NCBI GenBank assembly: GCA_007693605.1
Contig: REDG01000018.1
Coordinates: 1-39,618, forward strand
DNA from: Bradymonadales bacterium
GTDB lineage: Bacteria > Bdellovibrionota > UBA2394
Direction of reading: 5' to 3'
Length of the DNA stretch: 39,618 nt
Shown: one piece after another, positions 33,036-39,618 of the stretch
Layout of the letters: each line of letters starts with the position of its first letter
Position numbering within the stretch: the stretch's first letter is position 1
Notes under the pieces: model-generated
Told to the model about the DNA's origin: nothing
What the model saw: only the letters and a program-made list of their open reading frames with translations
The model's database searches: none
Translations under genes and position numbers: made by a program

Positions 33036-34436
33036 CTCAGAAGTGGCACTCATCTTCCGAATCAATTGCTGACCCAGCTCTTCTAGCTTCTGCGAATCGG
33101 TAGTCTGAGAGAGGTTTGGTGAAATCCAGGAGGCATCAAATCGATTCCCAAAAAATGGAACCTGTATTCTCTCCGGCCAAGAGAAGGGCATCTCCGCCCG
33201 ATGACCTGTTGGCGAATCCCCTGCCAACAAATCAGGCTGCAACAACGAAACGCTACGACCGCTCGGCAAATAATACCAGAGACTCGTCAGCTTAAGTTGC
33301 CCCTTGTATTGCGTCTGAAGACTGGTTTGCAAATCATAGATATTCTGGATGCTCGACTTACCGAAGGTGGGCTGTCCGATCACGAGTGCGCGCCCATAAT
33401 CTTGCAAGGCCCCAGCCACAATCTCTGAAGCGCTGGCTGTTCTCTCGTTCGTTAGAATCACCATCGGAGTATGCAAATTCATGGCTTGAGCAAACGACCT
33501 CAACTCATCCCTCATCATGGTTCCCCGAAGATGAACCACAACCCCTGGCCTAGTAAACAAGCCCACAAAATCGCGCGCGGCCTGTAGAAGTCCACCAGGA
33601 TTGTCTCGAAGATCAAGAACAATCCCCTTGAGCTCCTTCTGGTGAGCCGACAAAAGGCTTCGAACCTCTTGAGGAGTCTGTGCATAAAAACGATGAACTT
33701 TAAGAAACAGAATTCCCTCCTCTGTGAAGTCCGCATCGAGACTATGCTGCTGTACCAGATCTCGCTTGACTGAAACTTCCAGGCTGTTTCCGGCCCTCTC
33801 CAACTCAAACCGGACCATACTGCCCCTCTCTCCTCGTATCCGCTGCCGAACATCTCTCGGACTCATCCGAGAAACGGGTCTCTGATCTACGCTCAGAATG
33901 CGATCTCCCAACTGCAGTTTTCCATCTGAAGGTCCGCCGGCCAAAACTTCTGTCACCTCGATCCAAGTCGGCTCCAATCTCGTTCCGATTCCCACGCCTA
34001 CAAACTGTCCGTCTAAAACCGAACTGCTTCTCTCAAATTCTTCCGTCAAATTGAAATGGCTAAAGGGGTCTAGCTCCGACACAAAGCTCTTCAAAAAGTA
34101 GGCCCGATACACCGAGTGAGAAAAGTTCGAACAAAGCTCTGTGACTCCCCTTCGTTCCAAGCTTTGCTCTATCCGCCTCAACTCCCCGCTTCGCTCATAG
34201 TCCATGCCCAACATGAGAAAGGAGTCTTCGATCATCCGCTCCGGGAGCTTTCGATTGGCCTCTCTCATCAGGCTTCGCCTCTCGTCGTCAGAAGCCAAAT
34301 GAAGTCTCAGATGCTCCGTCGATACAAAGCTCAAGATTTTGTCGAAGTCCTCGCAAGAAAGCTCATGAAACTCCTGGGCTAAAAGCCCTGAGCTGAGCCA
34401 ACAAAACATTAGCCCTAATTGCATCCCTAATCTCAT
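33024..34436 (-). CDS. C-terminal processing peptidase (S41, Prc/CtpA-like)
   Basis: 470 aa from ATG 34436. Signal peptide MQLGLMFCWLSSGLLAQ. A helical part (residues ~20-130) includes SELDPFSHF. A single PDZ domain follows (GVGIGTRLEPTWIEVTEVL; LGDRILSVDQRPVS). The peptidase domain has LDLRDNPGGLLQAA, then the catalytic Ser in TASASEIVAGAL and Lys in PTFGKSSIQ. It is a periplasmic serine/lysine protease that trims proteins from their C-termini. The start region has two other in-frame ATGs (34424 and 34442-side TTG). Convergent with the small gene at 32739; divergent from the receptor-like gene at 34615. Confidence 0.92.
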   Translation of the reverse strand: MRLGMQLGLMFCWLSSGLLAQEFHELSCEDFDKILSFVSTEHLRLHLASDDERRSLMREANRKLPERMIEDSFLMLGMDYERSGELRRIEQSLERRGVTELCSNFSHSVYRAYFLKSFVSELDPFSHFNLTEEFERSSSVLDGQFVGVGIGTRLEPTWIEVTEVLAGGPSDGKLQLGDRILSVDQRPVSRMSPRDVRQRIRGERGSMVRFELERAGNSLEVSVKRDLVQQHSLDADFTEEGILFLKVHRFYAQTPQEVRSLLSAHQKELKGIVLDLRDNPGGLLQAARDFVGLFTRPGVVVHLRGTMMRDELRSFAQAMNLHTPMVILTNERTASASEIVAGALQDYGRALVIGQPTFGKSSIQNIYDLQTSLQTQYKGQLKLTSLWYYLPSGRSVSLLQPDLLAGDSPTGHRAEMPFSWPERIQVPFFGNRFDASWISPNLSQTTDSQKLEELGQQLIRKMSATSEASL

Positions 34437-34614
34437 GCCCAAAAGAACAGCAAGTCCTATGCCGTCATTTATGAAAAATATTGCAATAAAATTAAGTACT
34501 TAAAGGGAGGCTCCCAGGGATTTGAAGTCCCTTCTGCGACATAAAATCCCCCCAGAAAGGGGCCCGAGTCTCTCTTTACATGTAGACGAAACATTATAGA
34601 TTCGAGGGCCTTAG

Positions 34615-36336
34615 ATGAGCTTGCGCCTTCCATTTCTTGGAATAAATTTTCTTCTCGTTTGGCTTCCGGGTCTTTCGGCCTTGTGGTCCACAGAGCTCCG
34701 AACGCTCGAAGCTCTTTCACCAACGCAGTTCACCGATGAAGTCCTCGTCGACGGTCAAAGCGATCAGGGATTTCTTCGAATGAATAGTTTTGTAGACCTG
34801 CAACAGTCTGGCCCACTTCAACTGGAGACTCTTCGCCTTGGAGGGGCCCGATCTAGCGATGTCGGTTTTTTTTTGGAGGGCATTCCCTTGGGCTCCGAAG
34901 CCCTAGGCCCAACCGACCTGCGGGAAGCTTTTCCTGCCGGTCTTGAAAGCATACAGATTCTTCGGGGCAGTTACCTTCCGCTTTCTTCTTATTCTCAAGG
35001 CCAGGTTCATCTGCGCATGCGTCGAGATGAGAGTCGACGATTGAATCTTGGCTACGGCAGCTTTCATTGGAGACTCGTGGAGTTAGAGGCTGAGAATGTT
35101 GCCTTTAGCTACCAAGCCTCTGAAAACGACTTCTTCGTGGAATCAGACTCGGGTCGAACTCGCCAACAAGGCTACGGCGCGAAGAGAATCGCCCTGCGAT
35201 CTCGATTTGAGTTTCAGAACTTGGAGCTGATTCATCAGCTCACATACACAAGAGCCGAGTCTGGCCAGGGTTTCGGCACCGAGACGGCGAGCCCACTGCT
35301 CGGAGCCAAGGGCCGACTGAAAGATTGGCGTTGGACGGCATGGATCGCAGGTCGACAACAACAGCTCTTGATCGACGGCTCGAGTAACTGGAGCTTGCGA
35401 GCCGGTCAGCGCATCGAGCGAATTTGGATCTTGAGGCCACAACATAGCCTTGAGATGAGCTTTGAAACTCGCCAAGACCAGCTTTGGAATCAGGACTTTG
35501 AAAGCCCCTTTCGCTCAAGCTCTGATCTCGTTCTCGGTTGGCTTTGGACCCCCTCTTCAGGAAACTTGATCCAAAGCCGTTTGAAAACTGACTGGATTTC
35601 TGACCTGAACACCAAAGCTTGGAGCCTTCAGCCCCAAGTCGGGGGGCGACATGCCCTCAATGAGGCGGCTCGATTTCTTTGGAACATCTCCATCACTAGT
35701 TTGGCCCCCGATTTTTATGATCTTTATACAGAGAACCAGGGAGAATTTTTCGAGTTTGTTCCGAATCCAGAGCTGAAGAGAGAAACGAAGTTGTCAGCGG
35801 ATATGGGAGTCGAGTTTCAGATCTCAGAACAACTGCGCTGGAGGCAAATCCTAAAGGTCAGCAGAACTTGGGATTTAATCCAGAAGTCGGTTTTGATTGA
35901 TGAAGACCTGAATCGCTATCAAGCCCAAAACTCTCAGGGCCTCGCCTCACAACAAAGCCTAGAGTCTCAAGTGAATTGGACCGGTGAGCGATTTCACCTT
36001 AAGCTTCAACACCGCTATCTGATCAGCCTCGCCGATGGTTTTCGAAACCCTTATACGCCAGAGCATCAGATCACACTTTTGCCACATTTTTCGCTAATGG
36101 ATTCTTGGAGCTTAAAGCTTCCGCTGTGGATTCGATCTCCCATCACCACTCGAACCGACGAAGGAGGTCAGATAGGTTGGCAATACGACCTCGGACTAGA
36201 AAGTCGACTGAGCTGGAGAAACTGGGAGTTTCAAATGCAAGTCTTCAATCTTCTACGATGGAAGCGAAGGGATAATCCCTTTCAGGCCCTGCCTGAAGAG
36301 ACTTGGTTTCAAACCCAACTACGGCTTCAATTTTAA
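34615..36336 (+). CDS. TonB-dependent receptor-like outer-membrane protein
   Basis: 573 aa. ATG at 34615 with GAGGG 6 nt upstream. Signal sequence LPFLGINFLLVWLPGLSA. A plug-like domain at about 40-130 (LRLGGARSSDVGFFLEGIPLGSEALGPTDL, GLESIQILRGSYLPL) matches the receptor plug, in which a ligand-side loop and an I(E/Q)xxRG motif recur. Many amphipathic beta-strands follow, ending in a terminal aromatic (LRLQF). It is short for the class (usually 600-800 aa) and a TonB box is not obvious. Likely imports a metal complex or small molecule; the substrate is unknown. Ends 7 nt from the Nudix gene, convergent. Confidence 0.75.
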   Translation: MSLRLPFLGINFLLVWLPGLSALWSTELRTLEALSPTQFTDEVLVDGQSDQGFLRMNSFVDLQQSGPLQLETLRLGGARSSDVGFFLEGIPLGSEALGPTDLREAFPAGLESIQILRGSYLPLSSYSQGQVHLRMRRDESRRLNLGYGSFHWRLVELEAENVAFSYQASENDFFVESDSGRTRQQGYGAKRIALRSRFEFQNLELIHQLTYTRAESGQGFGTETASPLLGAKGRLKDWRWTAWIAGRQQQLLIDGSSNWSLRAGQRIERIWILRPQHSLEMSFETRQDQLWNQDFESPFRSSSDLVLGWLWTPSSGNLIQSRLKTDWISDLNTKAWSLQPQVGGRHALNEAARFLWNISITSLAPDFYDLYTENQGEFFEFVPNPELKRETKLSADMGVEFQISEQLRWRQILKVSRTWDLIQKSVLIDEDLNRYQAQNSQGLASQQSLESQVNWTGERFHLKLQHRYLISLADGFRNPYTPEHQITLLPHFSLMDSWSLKLPLWIRSPITTRTDEGGQIGWQYDLGLESRLSWRNWEFQMQVFNLLRWKRRDNPFQALPEETWFQTQLRLQF

Positions 36337-36342
36337 ATGACA

Positions 36343-36780
36343 TCAGATTTTGAAAGGGTCTTGCAAATTGAGCTTCATCAAGTCTTCAATCACCGCTCGA
36401 TTCGCAGGTAAGACGGGCATTTTAAGAGCCTCGGGTAAGGGAAACCAATCAATGCACGAATGAGCATGAAGAGAAAAAGACTTGGGCTCGGTCTTCAAAA
36501 GGCGAACAAAGAAGTAATGAAGTTCGATCTCTTTGTCGGGGTAAGACCACTCGATCTGCCTAAAAAACTTTTTTTGACAAACCTCCGCCTCAAGCTCCTC
36601 CATGAACTCTCTCTCCAAGGCTTGCTGAGGGCTCTCGCCCAACTCGACGCGACCTCCCGGAAACTCCCAATGATCGATGAATCGCCCCCCCTCAGACGGA
36701 GCTCGACAGCCCATTAAAACGCGACCTGCGTTCAAGAAAATTCCGGCGACCACCTGAGTCCTCTTTTTTAGTTCACTCAC
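36343..36780 (-). CDS. MutT-like Nudix hydrolase
   Basis: 145 aa. GTG at 36780 with GAGG 5 nt upstream. The Nudix box is intact: GGRVELGESPQQALEREFMEEL (Gx5Ex7REfxEEL). The N-terminus VVAGIFLNAGRVLMGCR and a WEFPGG strand fit the 8-oxo-dGTP-cleaning MutT subgroup. HSCIDWFPLPE near residues 106-116 is also MutT-like. Probable role: removing oxidised nucleotides from the pool; other Nudix substrates are possible. Confidence 0.88.
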   Translation of the reverse strand: MSELKKRTQVVAGIFLNAGRVLMGCRAPSEGGRFIDHWEFPGGRVELGESPQQALEREFMEELEAEVCQKKFFRQIEWSYPDKEIELHYFFVRLLKTEPKSFSLHAHSCIDWFPLPEALKMPVLPANRAVIEDLMKLNLQDPFKI

Positions 36781-36851
36781 AGAGGCCTCAGTTTTATCGA
36801 AAAATCAAGGCTTTGAACAGTGGGATGGGCCCTTTCGAAGCCGCTCAGAAC

Positions 36852-37094
36852 TTAGGCTGGCCCAAAATGAGATTGAAAGGATTCACTTAGAACAAAAAAT
36901 CCGTCGTGATACTCGGCATTTAGTCCAACCGCCCAATGAGCCGAACTCAAAAGCTCCAAAGGCCTCTGAAAGTCAAAAAAACTCTCCCTCTCAAAAATCT
37001 CTTCGGCTCTGGGAAATCCCCATGAGGAATCCTTCCACAAAACCACTCGGGCCACCCCAGAGGGCTCTTTTGCGATTTGGTTGTGCTCAAACAT
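36852..37094 (-). CDS. small hypothetical protein
   Basis: 80 aa. The composition is protein-like (GVARVVLWKDSSWGFPRAEEIF; LLSSAHWAVGLNAEYHDGFFVLSE) with several Trp and Phe and no signal or membrane segment. AGGGG lies only ~1 nt from the ATG, so the start is poor and an earlier start is not excluded. It lies between the Nudix gene and the aminotransferase, all on the minus strand. Not recognised; could be a small sensor or a spurious frame. Confidence 0.45.
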   Translation of the reverse strand: MFEHNQIAKEPSGVARVVLWKDSSWGFPRAEEIFERESFFDFQRPLELLSSAHWAVGLNAEYHDGFFVLSESFQSHFGPA

Positions 37095-37210
37095 GCCCCT
37101 TTAGCTTACTCCTTTTTTACAAGACTCCCAGCAGAAAGATTCAAAATGGAACTGGAGCTCGGCTCGTCTCCGCGCTGCCAATAGGGCATCCAAAGCGGGG
37201 GCCCTCCTGA

Positions 37211-38377
37211 CTAGTTTGACTCTCTCTTCTGAGCCCATTGAGATATCTTTTCGATTGCAGCCACCACATCTCGAAGATCGGCCTTCTCCATTTGAGGGTG
37301 GAGGGGAATGCTCAGAAGCTCTTGATGGGCCTTTTCAGCCATGGGGCAAAGCCCGGGCTTAAAGCCAAGCGCCTGATAGTAGGGCTGAAGATAAATGGGA
37401 AGATAGTGCACCTGAACCCCAATATTCTCAGCACGAAAAGCCGCCACAATTTGAGCCTTGTCCGCGCCCCACAGCTCCACCGGCAGCCGAATCGGAAACA
37501 AATGCCAGCTCGACTCCGCCGTCTCTGTCAGCTTCGGCAACCTCACATAATCAAGCCCCCCCAGAAGCTTTTCGTATTCCTTCGCAAGATCCGTTCGAGC
37601 CTTTCTCCAAGTCTCCAGTTTTTTTAGCTGGCTTCTTCCGAGTGCCGCCTGCATTTCAGTCAGATGGTAGTTGAAGCCGAGACTCCTTTGAGGAGAAAAT
37701 CCAGGCTGCTCTTCTCCGGCAATCCCATGGTTTCGAAATCGCCGCAATTCTTCAGCCAAGGCTTCATCACGCAAGACAACGCAGCCCCCCTCTCCGGTGG
37801 TGCAGGTCTTTACGGGATGAAAACTATAGACGGCGATTTCGGAAAACTGAGCGGCCGGCTTTCCAGACAAGCGAGCCGACAAACTATGGGCCGCATCTGA
37901 GATGTGGTGAGCTGTCGACCCGTGATTAAAATTTCGAAGATCAACGGGATTTCCCGCAAAATCAACTGAGAGCTTGAAGGGCGAACGAGAGTCGGCCAAC
38001 TTTTGCTCATCGATATTCAGAGTATCCTCCCGAACATCAATAAAATTTAACTTTGCGCCGGAGTAGAGAGCCGCATTGGCTGTGGCCACAAAACTCAAGG
38101 GCGGAAGCGAGACTTCGTCTCCCGGCTTCATGCCAAGGCAGGCCATCACCGCATGAAGCCCCGCCGTCGCCGAGCTAAAAGCAACTCCGTAGGGAAAGCC
38201 CACAAAGCCCGCCACTTCCTCCTCAAAGGCTCTCACCTCTGGTCCGCGCGTAATCCAATCTGACTTTAAAGATCGAACAACAGCCTGACAGTCTTCCTCA
38301 GAAATCCATTGTCGGCTATAGGGCAGCCATTTTGACCGAGTGGGTTTACCCCCAAACAGACCCAATTCAGATGACAT
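37211..38377 (-). CDS. DegT/DnrJ/EryC1-type sugar aminotransferase (PseC-like)
   Basis: 388 aa. The start LPYSRQWISEEDCQAVVRSL and KSDWITRGPEV closely resemble PseC, the UDP-4-keto-6-deoxy-AltNAc aminotransferase. The PLP Lys is in SFHPVKTCTTGEGG; the SDAAHSLSAR segment binds the cofactor ring. NYHLTEMQAALG and HYLPIYLQPYY are family landmarks. These enzymes put amino groups on nucleotide sugars for pseudaminic-acid, LPS or flagellin glycans. No pseB/pseH/pseG/pseI genes are adjacent, so the exact sugar is not certain. It lies 9 nt after the rhomboid-like gene on the same strand. Confidence 0.88.
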   Translation of the reverse strand: MSSELGLFGGKPTRSKWLPYSRQWISEEDCQAVVRSLKSDWITRGPEVRAFEEEVAGFVGFPYGVAFSSATAGLHAVMACLGMKPGDEVSLPPLSFVATANAALYSGAKLNFIDVREDTLNIDEQKLADSRSPFKLSVDFAGNPVDLRNFNHGSTAHHISDAAHSLSARLSGKPAAQFSEIAVYSFHPVKTCTTGEGGCVVLRDEALAEELRRFRNHGIAGEEQPGFSPQRSLGFNYHLTEMQAALGRSQLKKLETWRKARTDLAKEYEKLLGGLDYVRLPKLTETAESSWHLFPIRLPVELWGADKAQIVAAFRAENIGVQVHYLPIYLQPYYQALGFKPGLCPMAEKAHQELLSIPLHPQMEKADLRDVVAAIEKISQWAQKRESN

Positions 38378-38386
38378 CGATGCAGT

Positions 38387-39223
38387 CTAGCGAGAATTCG
38401 ATTTCTCAACAACAATATGCTCGTGCTCCAGCAGATGTTCCGGACAGAAAGCCCTGGCGCCGTCACAACGAGAACAGAAGCGAAAGTCGAGGTCGGGGTC
38501 AGACAAGCTGCTCTTCTTGCAAACTTCACAGCTCACCACATTTTCGAGCTCTGAGAGCCGCTGAGACTTCTGATACTGCGAACGACGAACACGCCAACGA
38601 ATCAGATCCCAGGTTGATCGCCAGAAGAACAAAAAGAAATTTCCAAGACCAATCAAGGGGATCAGACTCTCCGGCAGGGGTGTGGACAAAATGGAGGCCC
38701 CCAAAAGAATGGCGGTAAAAATCGCAAGCCATTTTATCTTTACGGGGATGAGTAGAAACAGCCTGAGCTCAAAGTCCGGGTGAAGTATTGCGAACGCAAA
38801 AAACACACTCACCAAGGGAATATAATTGTGCGTCACAGACTGAGGGCTGATCCAGCTTGCCAAAAAAGTCAGCACAAAGCCCAAAATCAGGTAAAAGTTG
38901 AAGCGGAACCGACTCCAGGCCTCTTCCAACGCGCTTCCATAAATGTAGAACAGGTAAAGGGCGAAAAAATTGACGATCACAGAAAAAGCGGTCGGGCTGG
39001 GTGCTGGGGGAATGAAGACCCAAGTCAGAATTCGCCAGTACTCTCCTCCCAAAATCCGACTAGGAATGAGATACATCTGAGAAAAAATGCCCCAAGCCTC
39101 AAGAAGAAGAACGAAAACAAACAAAACCCCCTGAGCAAACACCAGATGTTTTGTAAGCTGAGGGATCGCTAGAGCCCCAAAATTTTTCTCTAACCACCTC
39201 AACACGCCCCGCCATACAAGCAA
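38387..39223 (-). CDS. rhomboid-like membrane protein with C-terminal zinc-finger tail
   Basis: 278 aa from TTG 39223 (GTG 39205 is an option). Six hydrophobic segments, with YWRILTWVFIPP before the third and FFALYLFYIYGSALEEAWS after, fit the rhomboid/derlin fold. The GxSG serine motif and the catalytic His are not seen at the expected places (NYIPLVSVFFAFAILHP lies there), so it may be a pseudo-rhomboid. The last ~60 residues have CxxC pairs: SCEVC, RFCSRC, then FCPEHLLEHEH, which looks like a zinc-binding tail. Probably in the inner membrane, co-transcribed with the aminotransferase. No function assigned. Confidence 0.6.
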   Translation of the reverse strand: MLVWRGVLRWLEKNFGALAIPQLTKHLVFAQGVLFVFVLLLEAWGIFSQMYLIPSRILGGEYWRILTWVFIPPAPSPTAFSVIVNFFALYLFYIYGSALEEAWSRFRFNFYLILGFVLTFLASWISPQSVTHNYIPLVSVFFAFAILHPDFELRLFLLIPVKIKWLAIFTAILLGASILSTPLPESLIPLIGLGNFFLFFWRSTWDLIRWRVRRSQYQKSQRLSELENVVSCEVCKKSSLSDPDLDFRFCSRCDGARAFCPEHLLEHEHIVVEKSNSR

Positions 39224-39618
39224 AGGCTTCTACACAAGTAAAGGCAGTCAAATGCCGCTTTGACGATGGAGCCCGACGGTTCGGAGCCGAAATTAGTGAT
39301 AGGCGAGAGGAGGAGGTCTCTCGCCTATCGACAATCTTGAGCCGAGTGAGTGTGGTGTGGTGGTGCGTGTGGCAAGGCCGATATGTGGTGCTCACGCGAC
39401 TCAAGGTGGTTGGCAGCCCTTGTTCCTAAGGGGGTGCCTCCCCTCCTCAACTTCCCTAAAGAAGAGCAAGCCCTGTGCCAATGCGGAGGCTCAAAATCTT
39501 GAGGCTTTCAGGCATTTCTTTGATCTGGGGCTGCGACATCCTGGGCAATCCTGGGTCTTGGAAGGCCTATTTCCCGATTCTGTTGGTCACTTAAATAAGT
39601 GTGAGCAATATCGGGAGT
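39224..39618. other. gene-free end of window with one strong hairpin
   Basis: No open frame with support. A perfect 12-bp stem, GATAGGCGAGAG (39298-39309) and CTCTCGCCTATC (39318-39329), carries an 8-nt loop (GAGGAGGT). A G/T-rich stretch follows (39341-39400). Possibly a small RNA or the leader of a gene beyond the window. Confidence 0.5.

Noticed and set aside
34494..34590. Possible cobalamin riboswitch or tRNA-like element upstream of the receptor-like gene
   Set aside because: GGGATTTGAAGTCCC and a short GGGAGGCTCCC hairpin resemble parts of a B12 element or a T-arm, but the B12 box, the long-range stems and a tRNA acceptor/anticodon pattern are missing on both strands.
39099..39404. 101-codon frame on the minus strand at the window end
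   Set aside because: It overlaps the rhomboid-like gene in another frame and has no convincing start or composition.
1..39618. CRISPR arrays, rRNA, tRNA, insertion sequences or prophage genes
   Set aside because: No repeat-spacer array, transposase, integrase or RNA gene other than 6S RNA was seen.

Overview
The window is about half G+C and densely coded on both strands. It looks like chromosome of a Gram-negative bacterium: there is an outer-membrane receptor, lipoproteins, apolipoprotein N-acyltransferase, MurJ, and a zapA / 6S RNA / 5-formyl-THF cyclo-ligase block. Several genes (a PgpH-type 7TM-HD phosphodiesterase, a TIGR00282 phosphoesterase, a DUF4388-like protein, many lineage-specific secreted proteins) suggest a deltaproteobacterial or Bdellovibrionota-like organism. 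That placement is an inference.

Layout. 1-473: end of an M16-type peptidase gene. 532-5371 (minus strand): a compact four-gene operon encoding a protein with a cobalamin-binding motif, a FemAB/GNAT-like acyltransferase, a SAM methyltransferase and a DUF4910 aminopeptidase-like protein. It resembles a surface-polymer or small-molecule modification pathway that I cannot name. 5597-6352: an unknown secreted protein. 6924-7629: a TumE/TumA-type toxin-antitoxin pair behind a strong promoter buried in a perfect 16-bp inverted repeat. 7800-10800 (minus): guaB-guaA. 10919-13059: a membrane-anchored, very acidic repeat protein and holA, whose 3' end overlaps convergent rpsT. 13319-17707: murJ and two unknown membrane proteins. 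17884-23174: pgpH, ybeY, lnt and prfB, overlapping or nearly so; prfB has a programmed +1 frameshift. 23128-24687 (minus): a lipoprotein and a HAD-IIA phosphatase. 24765-27854: zapA, 6S RNA, fau, ymdB-like and tyrS. 28056-30464 (minus): a small secreted protein and a GLUG-repeat lipoprotein. 30751-32370: a secreted unknown. 32739: a small gene with a perfect Shine-Dalgarno site and a structured leader. 33024-34436 (minus): a C-terminal processing protease. 34615-36336: a TonB-dependent receptor-like protein. 36343-39223 (minus): a Nudix hydrolase, a small hypothetical, a PseC-like aminotransferase and a rhomboid-like protein with a zinc-finger tail. 39224-39618: no gene seen, one strong hairpin.

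A family of dispersed repeats (six copies) runs through the window. The shared arm is close to GCAGATGGGCCYTTAGCG and usually sits exactly at gene 3' ends, several times supplying or touching the stop codon.

The best leads are: the stop-codon-linked repeat family; the four-gene cobalamin/acyltransferase operon; the toxin-antitoxin promoter with an apparently leaderless toxin mRNA; and the 6S RNA, which carries two direct repeats that compete for one partner and overlaps the start of fau.
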